From Agroathelia rolfsii (Eukaryota > Basidiomycota > Agaricomycetes > Amylocorticiales > Amylocorticiaceae), in contig JABRWF010000002.1 of the NCBI GenBank assembly GCA_018343915.1, positions 1,302,001-1,366,000 of the forward strand: a DNA stretch of 64,000 nt, given 5' to 3'. A model generated the notes under the pieces. That model searched no databases. It worked only from the letters and a program-made list of their open reading frames with translations, and was not told the DNA's origin. Below are positions 1 through 10,746 of this stretch, piece after piece. A program made the translations under genes and the position numbers. Position 1 is the first letter of the stretch. Each line of letters opens with the position of its first letter.

Positions 1-1797
1 CACATCGTCATCGTCATACTCCCCATAATCCCCCTCTTCACCCCCATCATCGTTGTAGCCACTACCGTCCCTACTGATAGTTTTGCGACCCACAGGCGAG
101 ATGAAGGAAATGTTCGACGACGATGAGGAGAACCTGTTCTCGTCCGTGTCCTTTTTTGATGATACCACCGGTGCGGGTGGAGGAGGCGAGGGTGAGGGCG
201 TAACAGTGGGGAAAGAAGAGGAGGAAGTCGCGGAAGGCATGGCAAGACGGTATTGCTCCGATCCGGATGGTGTGGGAAGAGGGGGCAGGCTGTGCGTGGG
301 CGGGGCGCTCGGCGGGGTCTGCACGATCGCAAAAGCGGCGCCGCTGCGCGAGGCGGATGCATGTCGTTTTAGTGATGCCGAAGATGCTGATGCAGATGAG
401 GATGGTGGTGCCGCTATTGCCGTTGCTGCTACCGCTGGGGGTCGGATGATCAACGGAGGTAAAGATGGCGGTGGGCCTTTCGCAGATGATGATGATGCTG
501 ATTCTGCCCTTCGCGGTCTCGTTGTTGTTGCCGCTGCTTGTGGGGGCGGTGGCGGCGGCGGAGAAGGCGTTAAAGGCAACGGTGGCATCGGGAAATCCTC
601 TACCAGAAGCCTCTGGGGTCGCGTAATCCCGGCGTCGGTGTTACACCTCGGTCGGACAAGCATCTTACGGGAAGAAGCGGATGCGGAGGAAGCAGAAGCT
701 TCGGCCCAAGGCACTAGCGTGCTCTCGCGCAGAGCAAAAGAAGACCCTGAAGCGTGTAGAGTGTGATGATGGGGATGATGCGTTTGACGGCCGAAGGGGT
801 CAATAGCGATGTCCGTTGCAAGGGCGGCCGCCGCTGGAGATCGTTGTGGTTGCTGTACCTCTACATGCCTATTCCTAGTGATATATACACCCCCAGAAAA
901 GAAAACACAAGTTGTAAGAATATGCCAATAACATCACCACCAACAAAAGATGTCACAAATGTAATAAATGAATGAAGCAATAAGGGAAATTAAACGTCAA
1001 GCTGTGCAGAGCACACAAGCGAGCATTCGCCGCAAGACAGGGCACGATGTGCTTTGAACGAGAAGAAAAAGAGAAGGGACTTGCCTCGGTAAATTGCGAG
1101 CTTCGTAACCCATAGCCGATGATGGCACTGATATGATCATGCCGGTTCCATCCGCATCATCGCCGCCACTGGTCCCCCCGGAATGGTAATGCGACAGGTT
1201 TGAGGACGATGCGGATGAGAGGCGCACCAGACTCGGCAGCATGGTAGCACCAGCGTCCGTTGCTGCATGCTTGCCTGACGGTACATGGTCCGAAGAGTGT
1301 CCAGAGTATGCTGAAAGACGACACGCGTCATGATTGTTAACAGCAGGAAGATGAGGGTCGGCTGGTAGGTGCGCGATCGCAATACCGCGTGCGGCGAATG
1401 GGTCGGCGGAGAGGGAGAGGATAGAGCCGGTGAACGATGTCCGTGGGCGGTCCAAGGGTGTGTATGGCTCGGGGTCATCAGAGGATAGGACGGTAGAGGC
1501 CATAGATTTGACAGGCGGTCTAGGGCTGCCCTGTTGGCGTGGAATGGGTCGGCTAGAGGGGGCGCGAGATGACGATGTAGACGTGGACGATGAAAGCTCA
1601 GGGGGCTCCTGGATGACCAACGTCGGATGTGACTTTTTGGATTTGACGCCAAAGGCAGATGTGAGGGAGTTGACAAAGCCAGAGGTGCCAGATTTACTGG
1701 ACGTATGTGGGCGGCCATTGGATGGTTTGTCCGTCTGCTTGCCGGACCACCAGGTGCGAGAGGAGCCGTTCTCTACGTGGGTAGGACGAGGAGACAT
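1..1797 (-). CDS. Hypothetical Ser/Pro-rich protein, 3' end outside the window
   Basis: Two coding blocks are visible, 1797-1085 and 874-1, joined by an inferred 210-nt intron that starts with GC (GAG|GCAAGT) and ends in CACTAG. The frame is preserved across the join and stays open to the window edge, so the C-terminus lies outside. The first Met is at 1797; an upstream in-frame TTG is not needed. The protein is low in complexity: Ser/Thr/Pro-rich N-terminal half with a short GFVNSLTSAFG stretch, then Ala/Pro/Ser-rich linkers, a run of prolines, and an acidic Gly/Asp/Glu/Tyr segment at the window edge. No catalytic domain, signal peptide or membrane segment is seen. The forward-strand open frame over 83-766 is a shadow of this biased sequence. 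The existence of a gene is fairly sure; its function is unknown. Confidence 0.6.
875..1084 (-). other. Inferred GC-AG intron
   Basis: The donor reads GAG|GCAAGT and the acceptor CACTAG|GAAT. A GT donor giving an open frame was not found nearby, while this GC donor joins two open blocks in phase 2. GC-AG introns with this consensus are a known minor class of U2 introns. It is longer than most introns in the window. Confidence 0.5.
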
Positions 1798-4204
1798 AGT
1801 CAATAGAGATGGGAAAGAAAAGGAGAATTATGTATTAAACAAGAAAGAAAAAGAATGTGCGTGGGACCGAAAAGAGCGAGAGTGCTTGTTATTATGACCA
1901 GAAAAGTATACAGACTTATGCGAGGAATAAGATTTACAGGGCAAGGCAACGGGAATTCGTTTTAGCCAGAAGAAGTGATATAGACCTTAGTTCCTGCGGC
2001 TGAGAGCGGGCATGGGTAATGAGTGACAAGGAAAGCAGATAGACCAGTCTCAGAGTCTCAAGGGGGGATGTCTTGCCAGGCGACTGGCACAAACAAGAGA
2101 GAGAGAAAGAGAGAGTCAGAGCAAGAGAAGAAGATGGAGGAGGAGGAGCAAAGCCATTGGCCCCGGGCTGACCGGCTCGTTATGATCACTTGCTGGCTTG
2201 TTATCCCTGCACTCTTACTCCTACTACGGTCATCAAACTATTATATTTATTCTCTAACAACGAGATAAAATAAATTCGCAGTTGCTCTCTGTTCATGACA
2301 CCCCAGTTTCATCTGATTGCGGCTGAACACCTGGAGTGATGAATGATATAGTAAATAGCTTGGATACACGTGATTGTCAACAAAAACACTACCATCAGCT
2401 CATAGAGTGAAAAGGGAGTGGGAAGGGGGGTGGGCCATGGTGCCCAGGGCAGCGAGATAGACGACGAGTTCTCATGAGATGATGAGATTGTTTCCAGGGT
2501 CGTTCTTTCCTCGTCGCTTTGTCCATCTACAACGGGGTAATCCATCCGGACCGTCCTTACTTTCTGTACTGCATGTATTATTCCTCCTGCAAAGACGCCA
2601 TCTTCTCTTCTAATACCCCCGCATACATGAAATAAGAAATAGAACAGAGGGGGTTTTTCTCTTCCGAGTCCGCGTCCCCCTGTCTGGATGAGCGTCATGA
2701 TGCGATATATGCGTCCACGTGTAAATGAAATAGTCGATCGCCAGAAGTGGCGTAGAGAGATATAGTAGCCAGCAACGTGTACCCTGCCGGCTTTGAAATA
2801 CTGCGGCAACGGTCGAGTAAAAGAAGAAGAAAAGAAAAAAAGGAGGGACGCTTGTGTTGCATCATTCATCAGCTTCATCATACATCAAAAGGACCTGGAA
2901 ATTCTAGCGTATCCGCCTCGTGGATGAATCTAACCCGTTTTGTAATGCGTACCCGCCATATGCGTGCCTACGTGTGCTTTGTTCGCTATCATCAAACCAC
3001 CTTGACCGATTCTGTCCCGCCTCGGGCACAGCAAATGGATTGACAGAATGTGTGAATGCCAGCGCGTATCCGTATCTGACCGGACCATTTGCTTCCGTTC
3101 CTCCGGCGGCAGCCCTTAACTTCTTTCTTTTCATAAATCAAATCCTTGTTGCTATCCAATGAGTGAACTCAATTTCTTGACTCGTCAGCTGTATGCATAC
3201 AATAACTCCTTTAGCCCATACACTTGGGGACATTCATTACAGACTAGAATACCATGTCATATTTGCATTCATACAGGGGGATCTCGTTTCGGTCCCGGCC
3301 GCCGCTTTTGAATGCACCACTTCTGCCAATGCATCTTTCTTCATACCATTTACTTGTAGTATAGTTTGACCATTCTCGTTTCAAATCGGCGACGTAACCT
3401 TGGGTCATCAGAAGCCCATGCCACGAATTAAAAAACCGTGGCTATCAAAATTTAGGGATCTCAAAACAAACAAAAAAGTAGGAATACTAAATAGCGCATC
3501 GCACAGGTGACAACGGCTGCAATCACATTAGCATCAAGGGTTCCTGGCCCACTAACCTGCACTTACGTTTCTTCCCTAAATGCAACGGATATGAGAGCCA
3601 TTATGGACAATTAATCACGGCTGGTAATTGCATGACAAAAATGGAAGCGAGAAAATGAAATGAGCGGGAGAACAAAAGAGATGAGGAGATATTGTAACGG
3701 AAATGAACAATCAAGCAAACGAGCAAAAAATGAACGAGGATAAACTCGAAGGCAGGGATGATATAGTCATGAGCAGGCCAGTGTCCATGTGAATACGAAT
3801 CCAGTAATCGGGCTACTTATATTGGATCCAATCAACAGTTGGGCTATAGAATATACCTCTATATTCGGATGGGGATAAATGACCAGGATAAGACGGGCCG
3901 AGTCGTTACTGATCACATCTGTCCTCTTTAGCAATTACGCCACACATACAATGGAAAAATGAAAACAAAGATATCCTTAGATCCAAGAGATATATACATG
4001 TGTACGTCCATGTCATCGATGCAATATAAAGATAAAGACATACCATATAGAGAAGAACAGAACAGAAGATATGACAGAGATGAGATGAACAAACAAAGGA
4101 ATAGAAAGAGGAAGAAAGGAAAAGACAGGGAAAATATTAGTATGCCAGTACCCATACCGTGGCGGAGACTTGAAAAAGGGACTTGTAGCGACCCTGGAAT
4201 GACA
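1798..4204. other. 2.4-kb region without a supported gene
   Basis: Open frames here are short or use AG-rich and CT-rich sequence. The longest, about 190 codons on the minus strand at 2309-2881, has no domain and no plausible splice partners. A purine-rich GA microsatellite-like stretch lies at about 2096-2150. The region probably holds the promoter and 5' UTR of the leftmost gene and the 3' flank of the next; nothing else can be supported. Confidence 0.4.
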
Positions 4205-5378
4205 CTATGACCACACATTCTCTGCTGGCGGCGCCACAGGCGGTCTCGAAGAACCAGACTGGGCGGCAGTGGCGTCAAATAGCACCTCGTCGTTGTGATG
4301 CCGCCTACCATTCTCGATATCGTCGTCGTCTTCGTCGTCTTCGTCGTCAAGATCCAGATCCATGTCATACCTTGAGCGGTTCGCCGCTGCGGAGAGGTCG
4401 ATGGGTTTGGGTCGGGCAAAAATTGACTGGCCGGAACTATCAATAATGAAAGCAGGTGTAAGTAGAAATCCAATATCCTATGTGGGGCATGCTTCCATCA
4501 ACGAAAACGGTCAATAGCGCGGCTTCTCGAAATAGACAGCACAAGTTGTTCCATCGGCGGAAGCGTGGTAGGTAGAAATGACAGAGAACGGAAAATAGGA
4601 ATCACGTACTGTCTAATGACCGCTGCCAGACGCACAAACTGCAACACGTTCCGCGCGACGAGCAGGAGCGTGTCTAGGATCTCTTCTTCCTTGCTCGTCG
4701 TACCACACCCAGCAAATATGAGTACAAGTAGCGTCAGGAGGCAGAAGAAGGTGAGTATGAGGTCGAGTACGTTAAACGCCGATTTCCAGAATTGCTGTTG
4801 AACGTTTAGGTGATGTGCATAGAATAACGGGCGAAAAAATAAACCAAAGGCCGACTTACACGACCAAAAGCAATAAATCGAATAGTGACCTCGGCGATCA
4901 TGGACGCATTGATGATGATTTCGAGAATGTATGACGCTATACCGGGGCAACCCTCGGAGAGGCCAAGGATGACGGTCGTAACGGACAACGCAGCCATGAT
5001 GAGGTAGAGAAATATGTATGCGCGCGAGTGTACGATGCGGTTGGCCACACCAGCAGAGATTTCCTTGCGCGTTAGGGCGTAGATGGATCGTGTTGCGCTG
5101 TAATTGTCACAGGTCGTTGGTTATGATATGACGGTATGGTATGCGAGGGATGAGAGTTGTAATCATTGTTGTTATTACAATAGAAACTTCGGCGTCATTT
5201 AAGCTTGTTCATAATGTCTCGTGCAGAGTAGTAAACAAGGTGCTCACGTCGTCAGTGGTGTTGTGCTATCGCCCTCTGCTGCCGCTAACTCGGACCTATG
5301 GTTGTTTGAGGACTGAAGGGGTGCAGTCTCTTCTTGATCAGAGTCATCATCATGAAACTCCTCATGCAGCCGGGACAT
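4205..5378 (-). CDS. Four-helix voltage-sensor-like ion transport domain protein without a pore
   Basis: Join 5378-5248, 5097-4860, 4794-4610, 4436-4205 (261 aa; all phases agree). The N-terminus is acidic and cytosolic-looking. Four hydrophobic helices follow at about 71-91, 98-120, 126-151 and 163-184. Helix 2 (AEVTIRFIAFG, Glu113/Arg117) and helix 3 (FNVLDLI, Asp134) match S2 and S3 of voltage-gated cation channels. Helix 4 carries only Arg171, Arg178 and Arg184, spaced 7 and 6 apart instead of every third residue. The chain then goes to a hydrophilic tail with an Asp/Glu run, so there is no S5-pore-S6. It could be a stand-alone voltage-sensor protein or an accessory subunit. The Hv1 signature (RxWRxxR) is absent, so I do not call it a proton channel. 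Confidence 0.7.
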
Positions 5379-5693
5379 TATAGGCGAATAGACAACAAGC
5401 AAGAGAACCAGTAACTGTCGTCCGTATAAACGAAAGGTGCGCAGTGACAAGTGCGCAATGCTCGATGCAAAGTTGTGCCACTGCGCCCACTGGAAGGTGC
5501 AAGCGCGGTGGCTGTACATATGTGGCTGTGCCCAACCAAATGCTTCCGGTAGAGCCATTGCTTAGTTCGACTTCACTTCACTTCAGTCCCCACAACTACT
5601 TGTCATTTGCCAGTCGTCTACCCTCAGGCGCTGCTTGTCATAATCGCCAAAGAAACTACTCGCTAGCTTTATACCTTCCTCAGACCGGTCAAA

Positions 5694-7170
5694 ATGGGTG
5701 GTGGTGACTTGAACATGAAAAAGTCCTGGCACCCGCTCCTGATCAAGAATCAGGAGCGGGTCTGGCTCGAAGAGAAGAAAGCGGTACGTTACCTCTCTTT
5801 GGATATTTTCTGCTCACTATGATATATAACCATAATTTTCCTTCTTTGTTGTAGTTGGAAGAAAAGAAAAAACTCGACCAGCTGCGTAAGGAAAAGGATG
5901 AGGAGCGGCAGATGCAAGAGCTGCAGCGCTTGCAGGAGGAAAAGACGGGCAAAAAACGGCAGGAGAAACTGGATTGGATGTATGCCACGCCTGCGTCGGG
6001 CAGCGCGCAGAACCCGAATGATTTAGAGGACTATCTGTTGGGCAAGAAGCGTGTGGACAAGATTCTAACGGGTGACGAGAATGCCAAGGTGAACAGCTGG
6101 TGGTTTGGTGTCCCGTTAATGTCTGACTAATGGAATGATCTCTTGTATAGCTGGGCGCATCTCACAAGAATTTCATTGCTGTCCAGAACGCCAACTCGGT
6201 ACGGGACATCGCATCCAAGATTCGTGAAGACCCGATGCTGGCTATCAAGCAACAGGAACAAAAGGCCTACGAAGCTCTCATGTCCAATCCCTTACGTCTG
6301 CGTGAGATGCAGGAACGCAATGGTATCAAACCGGCCAAAGATAAGAAAGAGCGCAAGCGGGAGAAGAAGGAAAAGAAAGAGCGAGAGAGGCGGGAGCGGG
6401 AGGAAGATGAAGACAGAGCAAGGCGCTCTCGCCATCGTTCGCCCTACCGCGATGATGATGACGACGACTACCGCAGCAGGCGCCGCTACTCGCGCTCCAG
6501 GAGCCCATATGACCGGCGGGACCGCTCTCGTTCGCCACCCCATCGTTTGTCTTTTCGCGATGGTGACTACGATAGGAAGGGCTACGACCGAGACCCTCGT
6601 CAGGATCATGGCCGTTCACTACCGCCTCCACCACGGAGAGATGAGCATGCGCGTCAATGGCCACGTTCTGACGAGTCTGAGCAGGATGGCCGTAGACGAT
6701 ACAGGGACCACAGCCACGAGCGCCGCGATTACCGTCCCCGCGACGACGATGACGGTGGCGACAAGAAGCGCCGCAGGAGCTCTCGTAGTCGTAGCCCTTA
6801 CTCCAACACTAAACGCTCTCGCCCGTCGCCGCCGCCGCCGCCTCCTCCATACCGCGATTCGGCATCCAACCGTTCGCGCCCTCCTCCTCCTGGACCTAGT
6901 AAAGCATCTGCTGATACTGACCGTGCTGCACGTCTGGCTGCTATGACTTCCAATGCCTCAGGTATGGAAGCTGAGCGACGCGAACGGCTGAATGCGCTCC
7001 TTGAGAAGGAAAAGGCCGAGTACGAAGCCGAGGAGGCGATACGCAAGAAGTCTAAAGGCATGGCCACCTTCCTCAGCGGTGAGCAGAAGAAGGTTTATGC
7101 TGGTGGCGAGGGTGCTCTGGAGGACCGGATACGCAGGGGCCGGGGTGGTATGGTTGTGGATGCTGATTAA
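5694..7170 (+). CDS. CWC25: Pre-mRNA-splicing factor CWC25
   Basis: Join 5694-5783, 5855-6088, 6151-7170 (447 aa). The N-terminal CIR_N-type block ([14 protein letters not shown], then [18 protein letters not shown]) is the hallmark of Cwc25, a spliceosome factor that joins before the first transesterification step. It is followed by the conserved DWMYATP and EDYLLGKK motifs and the FIAVQNAN and [10 protein letters not shown] stretch. The middle is a Lys/Glu/Arg coiled region and an Arg-Ser/Asp-rich tail with a polyproline patch, which is usual for fungal orthologues and points to the nucleus. The start was chosen because it yields the canonical N-terminus. The protein ends in a basic segment before the TAA stop. 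The upstream gene is divergent, about 315 bp away. Confidence 0.93.
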
Positions 7171-7324
7171 CTGACCTTTGCTGCATGTCTACTTTTTTTT
7201 TGTTCATCCGTGTTGTATAAGATAATAATTGGATTCGGTGTACATATATTTATTACAGAAAATAAGTTGAAAGAATAAACACTAATACGAGGGAATAGGG
7301 ATACAGCAGATGAGCACAATCAGT

Positions 7325-7996
7325 TTAATCTGGTGATTTTATATTGCTTTCGGAGTCTGGTGGCATAATGTTGCTTGGACTTTCTAAAACGGGCAAGGCG
7401 ATGTGTGAATGTAAGGGTTCTGAGGGAGGCGAGCCCCGTGAGGAGAAAAGTGAAGGCAAGAAGTTAAGCGCGCAGTTCCGCGATGACGCATCCATGGCTT
7501 GGTCTTCTGGGTCTGATTCGATTGGCGGTGGTGGTAGAGATTTTCTAAGGCTTATTGGCTCGTCGCCTGAGGTGATGAAGTACTGCAACGAGGTCAGCCG
7601 TCGAATGACACGATAAGGTATGAAGCATGGGCGCATGTGCGGGGAAGGATGAGGACGCAAATCATACCAGATTGCCTTTATCATCCTTAACAACTCGCTC
7701 TAATACACGCCCAAATCCTTGAATCTTTACATTGTCGTGCGTTGCTGCGAATGCCCTCCAGGATGCACAGCCTGCACCCGTAGCCCTTGGATACTTGACG
7801 TTTGCCTGTACCATGCAAACCCAGTTATGAATAGAATTCGCCGTTTATACAGGCTGTGGAGACATACACGCCGTCTTCTATTCGAGGGAGGAGAAGCCAG
7901 CTCCTCGGCAAAGTGGACCCGTGAAGACGGAGGCGACGGTGAGGGAGAAGCAGCTGGTGTCGAAGGCTGGGATGGCGAAGCTATTATACTAGCCAT
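7325..7996 (-). CDS. Hypothetical protein, 174 aa
   Basis: Join 7996-7868, 7805-7668, 7582-7325; introns have good GTATGT and GTATGA donors and all exons are phase 0. The N-terminus is Ser/Pro-rich with four Arg in a row. The central exon gives a well-ordered segment (VKYPRATGAGCASWRAF and FGRVLERVVKDDKGNL) that continues into YFITSGDEPISLRKSLP. The tail is polar and Pro/Ser-rich. I do not recognise the family. There is no signal peptide or membrane helix. The ATG sits in a good context (GGCCATGG). The gene is convergent with CWC25, the stop codons lying about 155 bp apart. Confidence 0.6.
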
Positions 7997-8796
7997 GGCC
8001 AAGCAGAGACGATAGAACAGAAATACTGATACTAAGCAGGGCCACCCCAGCTGCAAGAATGAGCTGCCCGACTGAGAGCAAGAGATGGTCGAAGAGACTG
8101 GAACAGCGTTTTCAGGAGATCTTTAGGAACGTCGGATGCCTTGATTGCGATGCACTCGAAGGGCTGAGCTGACAGTTTGCGGGCCAGGTAAGGGTAAGAA
8201 GGCAATGAAGAGATGCAAATTTAGGTTGGGGTTATCATCATCACCGTAGTGCGGTGATGGCATAGTCAAATACACCCTTAACGCCGTTGGCTATCGGAAA
8301 AGTTTCATAGGAAATCCTGTGAAAAGTCTACGTTCGCCAAGACGGTTATTTAGAGTAAGAATAACCAGCTTCAAATACCAATCTATGTGGCATAGTAATC
8401 TGGGAGTGTCTAATAATCCGAGCTGATTATGGATTTTGGGCCGGGATACTGCCGGATGGCATAGCAGCACATGATTTTAGAGATGCAAAGTTGATGAAAC
8501 ACCCATTTGGACAGTCAGGAATATAAGAAATCGAAGTGTCCATGACGCTTCATCATGATGCTACTGTTAACGCGTTGATGATTGTGAAGCCCAAAATACT
8601 GGAATTTATTCCAGCAAAATAAATTGGTGTAAACGGAGATGTACTGGTATTACGTAAGAACGATCCTCCGCGAATGACGTCCATGATCGAGGAAGGAATG
8701 CGAATGTATACGCATAAATGCCAAGTCAAATGATACCCTACGCAATTCCGCCTTGAATATTACCCAGGCTCACCGAACTCTTGACAATCTTCTAAA
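7997..8796. other. Divergent intergenic region, 800 bp
   Basis: No open frame with coding character is seen on either strand. It must contain the promoters of the small hypothetical gene (left, minus) and of the SDR gene (right, plus). Confidence 0.4.
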
Positions 8797-10005
8797 ATGA
8801 CACCCAATGTTATCCTATGTGGTGCAGGATTTCTAGGTAGACTGATACACTGACGATGCTCATTATCCTTAAGCGTCTAGTCTCTGACCAATATCTGCAG
8901 GATCCCACATTGCCAGGGCTCTCACAATTGAAAAACCGGCGTCTTCAGTATTTAGACGAATCCAGATAGTATCACGTCGACCCGAGAGAACCCATGCATC
9001 TCTCAATAATGATATTCCGGACGAGGCGCTGCTCCCGCCTCTGCCGGTAGACATCACGAAGCCCCATACCCTGGAAGGTTCTTTCCGAGACGCTCACACT
9101 GTTGTCTCTCTCGTCGGTGTTTTGAGCGGCACACCAAAAGACTTTGAGACCATACAATGGAAAGGGGCAGAAAATGTCGCAAGAGCTGCCAAGGCTGTCG
9201 GCGCAAAGCTGATCCATGTTAGTGCGATTGGAGCAGATGCACAGAGCCCCATACCTTACGCGCGAACGAAGGCGCTCGCAGAGCAATCCGTACTGGAGAT
9301 ATGCCCTGACGCCACTATTATACGACCGAGCATTGTCTTCGGCCCGGGAGATGGATTCTTTAATGTTGGTCCACTGTAATATGTATCTGGGCATTACCGA
9401 ACATCCATTAATGCATGTATTCTTTATCAGAGATTTGCCCAGCTTTCTCAATTTCTGCCCTTCATGCCCGTGTTTGGCGGAGGTACATCCAAATTCCAGC
9501 CCGTTTATGTTGGCGACATTGGACGCCTGATTGAGATTATTTCGCGCGGCGACCCAGAGATCAATGATCTCATTAGTGGGAAGATTATTGAGGCTGGCGG
9601 TCCTGACAGTAAGTTCAGCTGCTCTCGTGTGGTTCGAAGGATATTCATGACCCTTTCGGAGCTAGTCTTAACATATCGCGAGATAATGGCACTAGTTCTC
9701 AAGCATACAAATCGGTGGAGGCCCATAGTGTCGTTGCCTTATGCTGTTGGCACAATTCAAGGCTTAGTTCTTGAAAAGCTGCCCACAAATATCTTCACTA
9801 TAACCAGAGACCAGGTGAGGAATGATTGCCTATAAGTGAATGTATTCTTGTCACCCTAACCTCCTCTTAGGTCGAACAACTGAAGTCGAACAATATAGTA
9901 GGGCCAACCGGGTCACAAAACGTGAATTTCGAGGAATTATTGAGGAAGTATGGCCACGGACCGCCTAAATCTGTTCATGAAATTTTGCCAACGTATCTCA
10001 AGTAG
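8797..10005 (+). CDS. Atypical short-chain dehydrogenase of the NDUFA9/Coq11 family
   Basis: Join 8797-8836, 8901-9364, 9431-9608, 9666-9814, 9871-10005 (321 aa). The N-terminus is a Rossmann dinucleotide site (GAGFLGSHIARAL). Later motifs are VSLVGVLSG, LIHVSAIGAD, YARTKALAE (the Tyr-x3-Lys-like pair) and IIRPSIVFGPGDGFFNRF, all characteristic of the extended atypical SDRs that include the complex I 39-40 kDa subunit and yeast Coq11. QPVYVGDIG and EAGGPD also fit. A mitochondrial role in complex I or coenzyme Q metabolism is inferred from the family. No long presequence is evident before the nucleotide site. Coq11 versus NDUFA9 cannot be settled by eye. Confidence 0.82.
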
Positions 10006-10157
10006 TAAAAACTGTAAGCTTTAAATAACATAAGTCGAGTTTATCAAGCTGGACCCATTTAAGTCAATGTTTTGAGATATATGTACCATTTTCCTTTCCC
10101 AATCATGAAGCTTAAAACTCGCAATTTTATATTTCTGCTATTTTTGTCTTGAAATCC

Positions 10158-10523
10158 GTGTCGCCGAACCCGATTCCGAGCTGCGATTCGGCATTGGGAG
10201 GACAGGCCAGAGACATCAGGCTCCAGACTCCGCTCCGCGGAGTTTGCCCGCACAGCTCAGCTGCTGCACAGTTTGCGGCTTGTTCTCTGACAGCTAAGAG
10301 CATAGCGCATACAGTCAGCATTGAGTTGTGCACAACCCACTCACTTCCCCTAGTGGGCTCACCAGCGCAGGTAGTTGGTCAGGGGGGTGTCGAGATACCT
10401 TCTCGCCTGCAGCTCGAGCGGTGCCTGCCGGGATAGCCGGGCTAAGCCTGCCGGCTACACCGGCAGCACCTCTCCACCCTCAACCTCTGTCTTCACATTG
10501 CTTCTCTTGCCGGCCTGGCCTCC
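10158..10523 (+). repeat. Dispersed repeat, copy 1 (366 bp)
   Basis: This stretch matches the reverse complement of 54699-55092 over its whole length, with scattered substitutions and two small length differences. Shared landmarks include GTGTCGCCGAA at one end, a GGTCAGGGGGGTGTCGAGAT block, a CGGTGCCTGCCGGGATAGCC block and GCCGGCCTG near the other end. It has no convincing coding frame. It lies 224 bp upstream of the first MFS start codon, so it is part of or borders that promoter. Type (solo LTR, SINE-like or MITE) is not resolved; clear terminal repeats or target duplications were not found. Confidence 0.85.
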
Positions 10524-10746
10524 CATCACGTAAAGGTGGATGACACACCACGTCATTCTGAGTGTGTCAACCCATAGGTTTTCATCAACGATTCGGCTGC
10601 CCCACCGTGACCACACATGAGCCACTTGCTGAGAAGTAATAGTGCTCGTAATGGACTCGTTCAAAACCAGCCTCTCTTCGAACCCTTCTCTTCCTGAGAT
10701 TCTCATCTAGAGGGTGTTCTGAACGTCTCAAGTCTTCGCACTTTCC

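Noticed and set aside
83..766. Plus-strand open frame of 227 codons (Gly/Asp/Ala-rich)
   Set aside because: The opposite strand is open over the same stretch with Ser/Pro-rich coding that joins the upstream exon in frame. The plus frame is the reverse reading of that biased sequence.
2309..2881. Minus-strand open frame of 190 codons
   Set aside because: It has no domain, an unusual composition and no splice partners, and it lies in GA/CT-rich intergenic DNA.
4205..5378. Voltage-gated proton channel Hv1
   Set aside because: The RxWRxxR motif and the S1 selectivity Asp are absent, so only a general voltage-sensor-like assignment is justified.
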